A DNA stretch of 64,000 bases. It comes from Candidatus Hydrogenedentota bacterium. Its GTDB lineage: Bacteria > Hydrogenedentota > Hydrogenedentia > Hydrogenedentales > JAGMZX01. The DNA lies in NCBI GenBank assembly GCA_029556545.1, contig JAKQEQ010000029.1, positions 79,084 to 143,083 of the forward strand, written 5' to 3'. Of the stretch, positions 45,598 to 58,503 are shown piece by piece. Position 1 is the stretch's first letter; each line of letters opens with the position of its first letter. Made by a program: the position numbers and the translations under genes. The notes under the pieces were generated by a model that did no database searches, was not told the DNA's origin, and saw only the letters and a list, made by a program, of their open reading frames with translations.

Positions 45598-47949
45598 TCA
45601 GTCTTCAAATCCGCAGGCGACGCCGTCCCCGGCGACGTCGAAGCGGTCCCGGGCGAGGCGGACGGTTGCCGCGCCCCAAGGCAGGGCGAGTCGCACCTCG
45701 CGGACATCGGCGGTTTCCGCGAGTGCGGCGGTCGCGTCGGCGTCGTTGATGACGAGCCAGGTGAGGAATTCCTGTTGCGCGGTCTCTTCACTTGTGGCGG
45801 CGGTGAGGTGCCACTCGTGGAGGGTGAAGCCGGCCCAGGGCGCGGGCGGGGTATCGAACCGGTCGGTCTGCGTGAGTGCGAGCCCTTGCGGGTGAAGGAA
45901 ACGCACGGCGACGCGCCCCGGGTCGCCGCGCCAGTCGACGGCGTTGTCGCCCAGCTCGAAGGGGCCGGGCGCGTGGAGCAGCCATTGGTAGGTGGACGGC
46001 TCGGGCGCTTCGAGGAAGTCGTGGATGAGCACGGCGTAGGGCTTGAAGAAGAGGATGCGGCGGGTCCAGCGGTCGAGGCGCTTATACGAGTTGCCGGCTT
46101 CGCCCGCGACCACGTCGAGGCGGTCGGAGGTGTGGAAGTGGGCGATCGCGCCGACGGCCAAGGGCGAATGCACGAGTTGTCCCTCGCCGTTGACGAGGAG
46201 GGCGTTGTCAGATTTCGTTTCCCACATCCACTCGCGGTGGTGGGGGCTGCCGTGGATGTCGCGGCGACCGGAGGCGATGAATACGGGCCGCCCGCCGAGG
46301 TGGAGCAGGAAGGCGTTGTTGGCGTTGTAGCCGTGGCTCACGCGGCCATAGGGGCTGCTCTTGAAGAGGACCTGAATGTTTTCGCGGCCATCGAGGAGGG
46401 TCGTGTTGAGGGCCGCGAGGCCGACGTCGCGGAACGCGCGAGACTGGGGCAGGTCCGCTGGGGCTTTGGCTGTGGCATGGGCATCCTGCCCATGATCTTC
46501 CGTCACGGGCGGGACGCCCGTGCCACGGGCGTCTGCGGCGTAGAGGAAGCCGAGGTAGCCGTCGGGGAAGGGGCTGCCGTGTTCGTCCGCGTACCACTGC
46601 CAGTAGGGGTTGCGTCCGGCGGCGGCGAGCAACGCCATGAGCCGGGCGGAGCGCGCGGAGTTTGTCGTCGAGCCCATGTCGGCAAAGCCGCCGGTGGCCG
46701 AACCGGGCGGGGTCACGTAGAGGGCGTAGTAGCCCGCCTCGCGGAAGTAGGGCTTCTGGAGCGGGTCGACGCCGTAGGCCGCGCGCGCGACGTGGACCCA
46801 GTAGAAGAAGCGTTCGAGATAGCTCGCCCAATAGCCCACGCCCTCATGCCAGCCGCCGTCCGCGCCGCCCCAGACGGGGTAAGTGGTGTACGAGATGGTC
46901 ATGGCATACTCGATCCAGTCGTCCGCCTCGGGGAACTCGCCCTGGAACGCCGTGGCCAGTTCGCCCAGGAAATGCCACGCGCGGTTCCGGTGGCTTTCGT
47001 AGGGAAACCAGAGGTGCTGCCGCAGGTGCTCGAAGGCCTGGCGGCCCCGGACACGCATCATGGCGCTGATACGCGCGCGCTCGCCGTCGTCGAGCGTGTC
47101 GTATATCCAACTGAACGCGCGCGGCGGTATTTTCAGGAGCGGCATCGCGGCTTCGTCATTGTAGCGGTATTGTGTTGAACCTTCCGGGTCCCAGTCGCAC
47201 AAGGCCAGGAGCAAGTCGCGCGCCGCGCGGGCGTAGCGTTCCTCGCCCGTCATCTGATACACGAAACCGAGCAGCGCCGCGCCGTCCGCCACGGCTATCG
47301 CGCGCAGCCGGTTGCCCCACCAGATTTTCCGCCATTCCGCGCCCTTGAACACCGTGCCCTTCGGATACAGCGGCGGCTCGGAGGTGTCCGGCGGGTTCTC
47401 GAGCAGCTTGTCCGCCTGCGCGCGGACCGCGGCAAACCGCTCCGCGAGCGGGCCCGCGGCGAGTTCACGCAGCCGCGGCGCATCCTCGGGGCGGAAATAC
47501 AGGCGCGAGTGCTGGTCCGGCAGGCGGCGCAGCAGTTCCTCGCGGTCCGGTTGCGGGAAAGGGACCGCGTCCGCCGGAAGGGCGAAGCGGCGCGCCTGGC
47601 TCCAGGCGGTCCGCGCGCCCGACTCGTCGATTGCGGCGTACCGCCAGAGATACTCGCCCGGCGGCAGGACCGTCGCCGGGCAATAGGCGCTCCAGCGGAT
47701 GCCCGCGCGCTCGAGGACCGGCGCGTCGAACGCGGCGTCCGACGCGACTTGCAGCGTGTACGTGCAGGGGAACGCCTGGGGCCGCCACGTGAACGCGGGC
47801 GGATTCGTCGTCGAGGCCGCGCCGTCGCCGGGGCGGTATCCCCACGTCCCCGGTTCCGCGGGCCGCTCATCGAGGTCGATGGCGACGGCAAGGCCGGCTA
47901 CGAGCAAGGCGAAAAGAAGACACACGGCGATACGACTGTTGCGAAACAT
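45598..47949 (-). CDS. Secreted heparinase II/III-like polysaccharide lyase (DUF4962 plus lyase domain)
   Basis: The 783-residue protein has a signal peptide (CLLFALLVAGLAVAI). A DUF4962-like N-terminal beta domain (PAFTWRPQAFPCTYTLQVA) leads into an alpha/alpha toroid with HRNRAWHFLGELATA and DGGWHEGVGYWASY, and a C-terminal beta-sandwich (SHGYNANNAFLLHLGGRPVF, RRDIHGSPHHREW) as in heparinase II/III and alginate lyase families. It likely cleaves uronic-acid-containing polysaccharides outside the cytoplasm, which fits the nearby uronate isomerase-like and GPH genes. A 55-bp palindromic repeat is inserted in frame near residues 475-492 (GTGVPPVTEDHGQDAHATA). Confidence 0.82.
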   Translation of the reverse strand: MFRNSRIAVCLLFALLVAGLAVAIDLDERPAEPGTWGYRPGDGAASTTNPPAFTWRPQAFPCTYTLQVASDAAFDAPVLERAGIRWSAYCPATVLPPGEYLWRYAAIDESGARTAWSQARRFALPADAVPFPQPDREELLRRLPDQHSRLYFRPEDAPRLRELAAGPLAERFAAVRAQADKLLENPPDTSEPPLYPKGTVFKGAEWRKIWWGNRLRAIAVADGAALLGFVYQMTGEERYARAARDLLLALCDWDPEGSTQYRYNDEAAMPLLKIPPRAFSWIYDTLDDGERARISAMMRVRGRQAFEHLRQHLWFPYESHRNRAWHFLGELATAFQGEFPEADDWIEYAMTISYTTYPVWGGADGGWHEGVGYWASYLERFFYWVHVARAAYGVDPLQKPYFREAGYYALYVTPPGSATGGFADMGSTTNSARSARLMALLAAAGRNPYWQWYADEHGSPFPDGYLGFLYAADARGTGVPPVTEDHGQDAHATAKAPADLPQSRAFRDVGLAALNTTLLDGRENIQVLFKSSPYGRVSHGYNANNAFLLHLGGRPVFIASGRRDIHGSPHHREWMWETKSDNALLVNGEGQLVHSPLAVGAIAHFHTSDRLDVVAGEAGNSYKRLDRWTRRILFFKPYAVLIHDFLEAPEPSTYQWLLHAPGPFELGDNAVDWRGDPGRVAVRFLHPQGLALTQTDRFDTPPAPWAGFTLHEWHLTAATSEETAQQEFLTWLVINDADATAALAETADVREVRLALPWGAATVRLARDRFDVAGDGVACGFED
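46472..46526. repeat. 55-bp double-palindrome repeat inside the heparinase-like gene (copy B)
   Basis: The element has the same terminal GTGGCA/TGCCAC and the same two inner hairpins as copy A at 4872-4925. It is one base longer in the centre, so its second half is translated in another frame (GQDAHATA instead of GKMPMPRG) while staying open. Confidence 0.85.
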
Positions 47950-48076
47950 GACCCACTCCCGGTTGCATTGTGCCGCCCCAAGCGGGGCCTTCGGATGCTA
48001 CTACGATGGGACCGCCCGTCGCGAGCGCGTGTTTCACGCCGATCACCCGCGTCTGCCGCAAGAACGAGGGCGCGTG

Positions 48077-49330
48077 TCAGATGCGCGCCCAGGCGGCTTC
48101 GAGGAGCGCGAAGGCTTCGTCGAGTTCGGGCTCGGTGATGACGAGCGGGGGGCTGACGCGCAGGACTTTTTGCGCGAGGGGCCCGAGGAAGTGGACGCCG
48201 GCGGTGCCGTCGCCGCAGTAGGCTTCGAGGACGCAGCGGTTCGCGGTGTCGGCGTCGCTGATTTCGACGCCGTAGACGAGTCCCTCGCCGCGCACGGCGC
48301 GGACGAAGGGGAATCGGTCCATCAACCCGCGCAGGCGTTGCGCCATGATCGGGGCCATGGCGCGGCAGTGATCGACGATGCGTTCCTCCGCGAAGACGTC
48401 GAGCACGGCGCAGACGGCGGCGCAGGTGTCGGGATTCGCGCTGTAGGTGTCGGAGGCTTCGCCGTAATCGAGGGTGTCGATGAGGTCGGCGCGGCCCACG
48501 ACGGCGGCGGCGGGCACGCCGTTGGCGAGGCCCTTGCCGAGGACGACGAGGTCGGGTTCGACTTCGTAGCTTTGGAAGGCGTAGAGGTTGCCGGTGCGCC
48601 CGTGGCAGGACTGGACCTCGTCGAAGATGAAGGCGACGTCGCGCGCCTCGCACCAGTGTTGCACCAGTTTGTGGTACCACTTCGGCGGATGGTACGACCC
48701 TTTCGCGCCGAGATACGGCTCGGTGATGAACAAGGCGACCCGGTCGGGGAATTCGGCGTCGATGGCGGCCAGTTCCCGTTCGACGTCGGCGGGGGACAGC
48801 TCGTTGTCGAGGGGGAACGAGACTAAGCGGACGTTCGGGTTCGGGCTCTGCTCGCCGGTGACGTCGCCCGCGAGCCCTTTCTTGCCGTGGAAGCCGCCGC
48901 GCGTCGCCAGCATGATCGGGCGTTCGGGCCAGCGGTGCAGGGCGCACCACATGGCCTTCTGGATGCCCTCCGAGCCGCTTGCCGCCCAGAGCAGCTTTTG
49001 CGCCTTGGCGGTCGCGAAACTGGCAATCAGCCTGCGCGACGCCTCGACCAACGGCCGCGTGGTGAGGTTGTACGCATTGTGCGGCAGGCCCTTGCGGTAG
49101 GCCTCGAAGCGCGCCTCGAAACCGGGGTGTCCGTGTCCGAGATTGGCCACGAGCACGCCGGACGCGAAATCGATGAGGCGGCGGCCATCGATGGTCCACA
49201 GGCGGCAGCCGGAAGCGCGGTCGACGACGACTTGCGTGGGCGTGTAGGTGTTCTGGCCGCGCCCGAGGAGGGCGTCCAATTCCGCGCGCAGGCGGTTCCC
49301 TTCCGATTCGTTCGGATGCGCGATACTCAT
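48077..49330 (-). CDS. Class III PLP-dependent aminotransferase
   Basis: From ATG 49330 (AAAGGA five bases upstream) the product has 417 residues. Class III features are FASGVLVANLGHGHPGF, the cofactor Asp in VAFIFDEVQSCHGRTG, the PLP Lys in LVVLGKGLANGVPAA, and SDTYSANPDTCAAV. The group includes acetylornithine, 4-aminobutyrate and beta-alanine aminotransferases; the exact substrate is not clear. An in-frame extension to 49504 lacks a Shine-Dalgarno and overlaps the Rrf2 gene, so it is unlikely. Confidence 0.9.
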   Translation of the reverse strand: MSIAHPNESEGNRLRAELDALLGRGQNTYTPTQVVVDRASGCRLWTIDGRRLIDFASGVLVANLGHGHPGFEARFEAYRKGLPHNAYNLTTRPLVEASRRLIASFATAKAQKLLWAASGSEGIQKAMWCALHRWPERPIMLATRGGFHGKKGLAGDVTGEQSPNPNVRLVSFPLDNELSPADVERELAAIDAEFPDRVALFITEPYLGAKGSYHPPKWYHKLVQHWCEARDVAFIFDEVQSCHGRTGNLYAFQSYEVEPDLVVLGKGLANGVPAAAVVGRADLIDTLDYGEASDTYSANPDTCAAVCAVLDVFAEERIVDHCRAMAPIMAQRLRGLMDRFPFVRAVRGEGLVYGVEISDADTANRCVLEAYCGDGTAGVHFLGPLAQKVLRVSPPLVITEPELDEAFALLEAAWARI

Positions 49331-49404
49331 GGCGGTCCTTTCATTGACGCGGTGGACACGGCTTCCCCCGTAAGATAGCGATTTCGCGGCGAAGACCACA
49401 AGGA

Positions 49405-49818
49405 TTAGATGAAGTACATCTCGGTGGCGCCCGCGGCGTCGGCGATCTCGCGCACGGTAATCGCCGCAAGCGATTCCTCGATGCCGCGCGCTACTTTGCG
49501 CCACGTAGGCCGCAACTCATCCGACTGGTCGTCGTCCACAGGCAACGGATCGAGTACGGGCCCGTCAATCGCTTGCACGATGTCCAGCAGGGAGATGTCT
49601 TCGGCGGGCCGGCTCAGCATGTAGCCGCCCTGGGCCCCGCGGACACTGCGCACAATGCCGGCGCGCTTGAGCTGCAGAAGGATATGCACCAGGTATTTCT
49701 CGGGAATGTGGCGCTTCTCGGCAATAGTCACCGAGGTGATGGTTTCCTGGGCTTCCTGATGCACCGCGAGTTCAATCACCGCCCGGCAGGCATATTCGCA
49801 ACGTGATGAGATATTCAT
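49405..49818 (-). CDS. Rrf2-family regulator without an iron-sulfur cysteine cluster
   Basis: The 137-residue protein starts at ATG 49818. It has the Rrf2 winged helix (CEYACRAVIELAVHQ, then IPEKYLVHILLQLKRAGIV and VRGAQGGYMLSRPAEDISLL). The Cys triad of IscR/NsrR is missing, so it resembles the cluster-free CymR type, which responds to metabolite or protein partners. It lies 74 bp upstream of the aminotransferase gene in the same direction and may control it. Confidence 0.88.
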   Translation of the reverse strand: MNISSRCEYACRAVIELAVHQEAQETITSVTIAEKRHIPEKYLVHILLQLKRAGIVRSVRGAQGGYMLSRPAEDISLLDIVQAIDGPVLDPLPVDDDQSDELRPTWRKVARGIEESLAAITVREIADAAGATEMYFI

Positions 49819-49846
49819 GACGCATCCAATGACCCGTGTCACGATA

Positions 49847-49876
49847 ATTATTAGGAAATGAGTGATGAATTGTCAA
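49847..49876 (-). promoter_or_regulatory. Promoter of the Rrf2 gene
   Basis: On the minus strand, TTGACA (49876-49871), an 18-bp spacer and AATAAT (49852-49847). The AT-rich TAATAATTA around the -10 could be an autoregulatory site. Confidence 0.6.
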
Positions 49877-49925
49877 CAACGGGGACAAGGCCGAATTCGG
49901 ACCGGAATGACGGCCCAAAAAGCGA

Positions 49926-49980
49926 GGAGCCATGACAGCGGAGGGAGAGGGGAGGAAGTGAGGGTGCCTGTCATGGCTCC
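49926..49980. repeat. Long hairpin with purine loop, copy 1
   Basis: GGAGCCATGACAG (49926-49938) and CTGTCATGGCTCC (49968-49980) form a perfect 13-bp stem around a 29-nt loop made almost only of A and G (containing GGAGGAAGTG). A second copy of identical length follows 85 bp downstream. Confidence 0.8.
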
Positions 49981-50010
49981 ATCGCGTTTCTGGGCAAGAG
50001 GGAATGAGGC

Positions 50011-50065
50011 GGAGCCGTGTCAGGGGAAGGGGAGGGGGGAGGAAGTGGGGACCTGCCACGGCTCC
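50011..50065. repeat. Long hairpin with purine loop, copy 2
   Basis: GGAGCCGTGTCAG (50011-50023) and CTGCCACGGCTCC (50053-50065) pair with one mismatch around a 29-nt purine loop. Relative to copy 1, stem pair 7 changes from A-T to G-C on both arms, a compensatory change that supports selection for pairing or spread as a unit. The interval 50066-50422 holds no gene that I can support. Confidence 0.8.
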
Positions 50066-50422
50066 GCATACATTGTTAAGGGCGTCGAATAAGTCCTCAA
50101 TTCGCCACCGCTTGCCGCATAAACGCCGCCGATCAGCCGGCCCGCTTCGCGAACCGGGACCGAACGCGAATCTTCAACTTTGTGTACCTTGCGCCGCCCG
50201 AGCGGCGCGACCACCGCAGCCTTGCCTCATCCGCTTCTATTATACCTTATCATGCAGACTCTTGGGGGCCTTCAGTGGCCTTCGTCCAAAGAAACAAGGA
50301 ACTCGGGGTTTTCATTCCATGATTTGACGGGCGCACAGGGCGAGGTTTTCATATCAAGAGCGCTAAACTTATATTTAGTATTTCGGCAGAGGGCCAATCG
50401 GGCGAGCGCGGGGATGGGAGGA

Positions 50423-50467
50423 GATCGGACGGATCGGACGGATCGGACGGATCGGACGGATCGGACG
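50423..50467. repeat. Five perfect 9-bp tandem repeats GATCGGACG
   Basis: Five identical 9-mers follow each other, each containing a GATC site. The overlapping plus-strand frame reads DRT repeats and does not look like a gene. The unit is related to the degenerate array at 8247-8309. The rest of 50468-50593 shows no gene. Confidence 0.9.
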
Positions 50468-50593
50468 GAGCCGAGTCGGGGAAGAGAGGGGGCACTGCCA
50501 AGGCTGGGCGACCAGAAGCGGGAAGCGGGGCGGAAACGCGACAGCCATTCGGTGCGATCTACGGGTCGCCGGGTTTCCTCGTAAGGCTGCGCC

Positions 50594-50628
50594 GGGAGAG
50601 AGGCGGTCTTGTTCGTCGCCTCTCTCCC
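50594..50628 (-). terminator. Strong hairpin ending the sigma54 operon
   Basis: GGGAGAGAGGCG (50594-50605) and CGCCTCTCTCCC (50617-50628) form a perfect 12-bp stem with an 11-nt loop, 70 bp after the last stop codon of the operon. A T-tract is lacking, so termination efficiency is uncertain. A smaller hairpin CCGGAG-ATA-CTCCGG lies at 50652-50666. Confidence 0.5.
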
Positions 50629-50697
50629 ATACTCGAAGCGGGTCGCACCTCCCGGAGATACTCCGGCTTATGTCTGCCGCCCCCCGGCAAAGACTCC

Positions 50698-50847
50698 CTA
50701 CATCCGAGCGAACAGGCTAATCAGCAAGACGCTGGCGGCCAGCACGATCATCACAAACAAGGCGACGGCTTCCAGCAGCGCGCGAGCCCGCCGCTCCGAC
50801 GGCTCGACCTCGATTTCCTCGGTTATGGCACCACGTTGTTCGGGCAT
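50698..50847 (-). CDS. 49-residue single-pass membrane protein in the sigma54 operon
   Basis: ATG 50847 has AGAGG nine bases upstream. The product has an acidic N-terminus (MPEQRGAITEEIEVEPSE), a basic RRARA, then one hydrophobic helix (AVALFVMIVLAASVLLISLF). The C-terminus ends directly after the helix, so this is a tail-anchored small protein. It lies 51 bp after the receiver gene and is probably its partner at the membrane. Family unknown. Confidence 0.65.
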   Translation of the reverse strand: MPEQRGAITEEIEVEPSERRARALLEAVALFVMIVLAASVLLISLFARM

Positions 50848-50898
50848 TCCCTGCAACCTCTCTTCCGTTTGTTTGGCGACCGGCGCGGCATCGCGTCG

Positions 50899-51294
50899 TT
50901 ACCCGACACTTTGCGCGGTCGCGTAACGCGCGCGCACGTGATCGCAGGCTTGCCGGACCTCCTCTTCGAGCTGGTGCAGGGGAACCGGCTTTACCAAGGC
51001 TCTGGTTGCGCCGCAGATAAGGGCTGAAAACCGCTCCTCCACACTGGTCAGCAAGGCGATAATGGCCCGGTCCCGTCCTTGTGCGCGCAGAAACAACACC
51101 GTCTCGTAGGACTGCATATCGTCCATGTCGAAGTCCACGATGACCGCGTCGAACCCGTTGCGCTCGCAACACGCCGCCGCCGCCGTGCTGTCCGGCGCGG
51201 CGGCGACGTGAAAGGCGCGGCGTTCAAACCACGCGCACGTCATGTGCCGCAGTAACGGGTCATCCGAGACTATCAATATCCGCAAGTCGCCCAT
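50899..51294 (-). CDS. Stand-alone receiver-domain protein
   Basis: With ATG 51294 the product has 131 residues and consists only of a receiver domain: LRILIVSDD (acidic pocket), phospho-acceptor Asp in AVIVDFDMDD, the switch Ser/Thr in LLTSVEER and the conserved Lys in ALVKPVPL. There is no output domain, so it should act by protein contact, as CheY does. An ATG at 51324, three bases after the stop of the upstream small gene, is an alternative start that would imply translational coupling. No partner kinase is adjacent. Confidence 0.85.
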   Translation of the reverse strand: MGDLRILIVSDDPLLRHMTCAWFERRAFHVAAAPDSTAAAACCERNGFDAVIVDFDMDDMQSYETVLFLRAQGRDRAIIALLTSVEERFSALICGATRALVKPVPLHQLEEEVRQACDHVRARYATAQSVG

Positions 51295-51327
51295 GCCGTC
51301 ACCTGTTCGGTCGACGCCGACCATAAT

Positions 51328-51492
51328 TCACAGTCCCAGTCGCCAGTGCGACACGTACCGAATACCGCCTATGACAGTCTTGCGCGGCTCTTCCGCCCAG
51401 CCGTGCACCCGGTATCCCATCATGTGGACCAGCCACCACTTGCGTAATCGCGAAGCGGTCCACACCTGCCGCGCCTTCCTACAGCTTCCCAT
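51328..51492 (-). CDS. 54-residue basic protein, first gene of the sigma54 operon
   Basis: ATG 51492 directly follows a strong purine run (GAGGAGAGAGGAAG). The product is 54 residues, strongly basic and Trp-rich (ASRLRKWWLVHMMGYRVHGW, then EEPRKTVIGGIRYVSHWRLG). I know no relative. It starts about 108 bases after the predicted sigma54 transcription start, and its stop lies three bases before the first ATG of the receiver gene. The spacing and ribosome-binding site support it; sequence alone cannot prove that it is translated. Confidence 0.5.
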   Translation of the reverse strand: MGSCRKARQVWTASRLRKWWLVHMMGYRVHGWAEEPRKTVIGGIRYVSHWRLGL

Positions 51493-51610
51493 CTTCCTCT
51501 CTCCTCAGCGTGTACCATCCTTGCCGTCCAGACTCCCACCCGCCCGTGGTGCGTCTGTCCGGTGGCCGACGCGACTTACGCCGCCTTTATCGGCGCACGC
51601 AAAGAGGGGA

Positions 51611-51626
51611 AGCAATTACGATGCCA
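51611..51626 (-). promoter_or_regulatory. Sigma54 (-24/-12) promoter
   Basis: On the minus strand the sequence reads TGGCATCGTAATTGCT, matching the consensus TGGCAC-N5-TTGCW with the invariant GG and GC exactly ten bases apart. Predicted start is near 51600, pointing into the small-protein/receiver operon. Confidence 0.75.
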
Positions 51627-51724
51627 ACATGGGCTCTCCGTCGAGAAATCTTCACAATATGTTGAACGGCAATTACTTGTGGCAACAGGACGTGGGGGAC
51701 GGGACGCGCCGCGTGACACCGTTC

Positions 51725-51760
51725 TCCAGAATCTGGACGCGAATCCGTCCAGATTCTGGA
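51725..51760 (-). promoter_or_regulatory. Tandem TCCAGA-n-TCTGGA dyads, probable enhancer for the sigma54 promoter
   Basis: Two 13-bp dyads, TCCAGAATCTGGA (51725-51737) and TCCAGATTCTGGA (51748-51760), have centres 23 bp apart. They lie at about -131 and -154 from the predicted sigma54 start, the usual place for an NtrC-type activator. Together they also form a 15-bp stem-loop just 3' of the activator gene, so a role in ending that transcript is an alternative. Confidence 0.65.
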
Positions 51761-51812
51761 TTCAGTGCGAAAAACGGGTTCGCACTCGTCGATCCGGGCG
51801 ACCGGGTCGGCG

Positions 51813-53642
51813 CTACTTGAGGTCGTACTCGGCGATCTTGGCGTACAGGGTGCTTCGGGCCAACCGCAACACCTTGGCCGCCTCCTTGATGTTGCCGCCG
51901 CATTGGGCCAGGACGGCGGCGATATGGCGTCTTTCCATTTCCGCCAGGCTCACCGCGGGCAATGGCGCGTGGACGTCCAGGGCCGTTTCAGGCAGTTGCT
52001 CGATGGAAATGTCTGGGTGAATCCATTCACTTGTCGCGAGCGCGACGGCACGCAAGACCCAATTGCGGAGTTCGCGAACGTTTCCTCGCCAGGGCCGATT
52101 CTGGAGATAAACGAGCGTTTCCGGCGCAAAACCGCTAAGCGGGCGCTTGGCCTGGTTCTTGGCCATGGAGAAGAAATGCTCGGCGAGCAGCGGGATGTCT
52201 GAAATCCGCTCGCTGAGGGGGGGGATGTGAATCTCGAACCCGTTTAAGCGGTGAAACAGATCGTTTCGGAACTGTCCCAGCGCGAGCGCGCGCCGCAGAT
52301 CCTTGTTCGTGGCGGCAATGATCCGCACGCGGACCCGTTCTTCCTCGTTGCCGCCGACCCGGCGGAACTTTCCCTCTTCGACGGCGCGCAGGATGCGGGC
52401 CTGGTTCTCGAGGCTGAGTTCTCCAATCTCATCCAGGAACAGCGTGCCGCCGTGGGCCTGCACGAGAAGGCCGTCGAAACGACGCTGGGCGCCCGTGAAC
52501 GCGCCGCGCTCGTAGCCGAAGAACTCGCTCTCGAAGAGGTCGCGCGGAATGGCGGCGCAATTGACGACCACGAAGGGTCCCGACCGCAGCGCGGACTCGG
52601 TATGCACGAGTCGAGCGACCAGTTCCTTTCCGGTGCCGGTCTCACCGGTGATCAGGACATTCAGGTTGGATGGGGCGGACTGAGCGATTCGCGTGCGGAC
52701 GTCGCGAATAAGCGTGCCGCGGCCGATTAGTTCGAGGGATTCGCCCGCGCGGGCGCGAAGCCGTTCGTTGTCGCGACGCAGTTGCTCCAGGCTCTCGACG
52801 GCGCACACGGCGGGGGCCAGCGACTGGCATAAGAGCACCAGCAGGCGGAGGTCTGCTTCGTCGTAAACGGCGCGCGGCGTTTCCGTGCGCAAGGCGACGA
52901 CACCGAGGTCTTGCTCCCCTACGGAAATGGGGGCCGCCATGGTGAACGTGCGCACCTTGCGGTTGCCGCGATAGGCCTTGCCCGGCGCCAGCATGCCGCG
53001 TCGCTCCTTGAGGCAGGTGAGCAGCAACGCGAGCGGCGGTGTTTCCCGTGATTCTTCCGGCACGGATACCAGCCCGCCGCGGCCATGTGCCAGCATGGTC
53101 CACAGCGTGATGGGATCAAAGCGTTCCGTCATACGATGTCGGAGCGTCTGGAACAGCCCGACGATGTCCGGACAAAGGCCCAGTTCCCGCGTGATGTCGA
53201 ACAGGAACGCCAGGTCCTGCACAGTGCCGGGCCGCGCCTGAATGCCATCGCGGGCCGAGTCAAGTTCCAATGAAAGAGGCGTGGACTCGGACCAGGAAAG
53301 CGTGTCGTCGCCGTGGTCGTCTTTCTCGGATGCGGTTTCGGCGGCAAGGCCTTCGCAGACCAGCAGGAATTGATGGGAACCGATCGAGAGTTCGTCGCCG
53401 GGGCGCACTGTGCCGCGCCGCATGGGCACGCCGTTCACCAGCGCCGGGTTCCGGCTGCCGAGGTCTTCAAGGTGAAGGCCCTCCGGAGTCGAGGAAAGGC
53501 GGCAGTGTTGACGCGATACGCTCGCCTCCGGCAAGGTCACGTCACAGTCCGCTCCCCGGCCGATAAGCAGCCCTCTCTCCGGGGCAATGTTCCAGCATCC
53601 CCCTCGGCATCGGCCCGCTGTACTGACAAGCCTGGCATCCAT
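51813..53642 (-). CDS. FHA-GAF-AAA-Fis sigma54-dependent activator
   Basis: The likely start is ATG 53642 (609 residues), because a TATAAT at 53751-53746 lies inside the longer frame. An FHA domain occupies about 1-100 (LLIGRGADCDV, SVSRQHCRL, LGSRNPALVNG). A GAF domain follows at about 145-305, then an AAA+ domain with Walker A GETGTGKE near 334, GAFTGA near 380 and LFLDEIGEL, and a Fis-type HTH at the C-terminus (IKEAAKVLRLARSTLYAKI). FHA domains bind phosphothreonine, so activity is probably tuned by Ser/Thr kinases instead of a receiver. Its likely target is the adjacent -24/-12 promoter. Confidence 0.92.
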   Translation of the reverse strand: MDARLVSTAGRCRGGCWNIAPERGLLIGRGADCDVTLPEASVSRQHCRLSSTPEGLHLEDLGSRNPALVNGVPMRRGTVRPGDELSIGSHQFLLVCEGLAAETASEKDDHGDDTLSWSESTPLSLELDSARDGIQARPGTVQDLAFLFDITRELGLCPDIVGLFQTLRHRMTERFDPITLWTMLAHGRGGLVSVPEESRETPPLALLLTCLKERRGMLAPGKAYRGNRKVRTFTMAAPISVGEQDLGVVALRTETPRAVYDEADLRLLVLLCQSLAPAVCAVESLEQLRRDNERLRARAGESLELIGRGTLIRDVRTRIAQSAPSNLNVLITGETGTGKELVARLVHTESALRSGPFVVVNCAAIPRDLFESEFFGYERGAFTGAQRRFDGLLVQAHGGTLFLDEIGELSLENQARILRAVEEGKFRRVGGNEEERVRVRIIAATNKDLRRALALGQFRNDLFHRLNGFEIHIPPLSERISDIPLLAEHFFSMAKNQAKRPLSGFAPETLVYLQNRPWRGNVRELRNWVLRAVALATSEWIHPDISIEQLPETALDVHAPLPAVSLAEMERRHIAAVLAQCGGNIKEAAKVLRLARSTLYAKIAEYDLK

Positions 53643-53745
53643 TCGCTGCGACGTGTCCTCTTCTGTGGTTCCGCGCACAAAAATATCGGTCGGGGAAACG
53701 AACTCAATCGAACCCCTGAGGCGCGGCCCCCATAACTGGAAACCC

Positions 53746-53754
53746 ATTATAGCA
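53746..53754 (-). promoter_or_regulatory. Extended -10 promoter of the FHA activator gene
   Basis: On the minus strand the sequence TGCTATAAT forms an extended -10; the TATAAT spans 53751-53746. No good -35 is seen. It predicts a start near 53739, a leader of about 97 bases, and rules out the upstream in-frame starts. The remaining gap to 53979 shows no gene. Confidence 0.55.
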
Positions 53755-53979
53755 CAAGCGCCCGCAAAGCGCGTAGTCCGTGCAGAATCGTCTCGCCAAC
53801 TCCGCCAAAGAATAAGCCAACCACGCCCATCCAGGTCTGCTGTCCGAGAACGACGCAAGGAGCACGTTCCATGACGTCGCGGTAGCGAGCCGCCGGCGCG
53901 GCAAACAGGGAGCACACACCGCGGAACGGGCGCGATGATGCCCCGCCCGCTTCATTATGTGAGTCGTGCGTCAGTCAGC

Positions 53980-58503
<4,524 letters not shown>

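Noticed and set aside
50180-50584. 134-residue plus-strand frame containing DRT repeats
   Set aside because: It is generated by the 9-bp tandem array and lacks a convincing start or any domain.
53643-53915. 91-residue N-terminal extension of the FHA activator
   Set aside because: An extended -10 promoter lies inside it and its sequence is Arg-rich without a domain; the FHA domain starts directly after ATG 53642.
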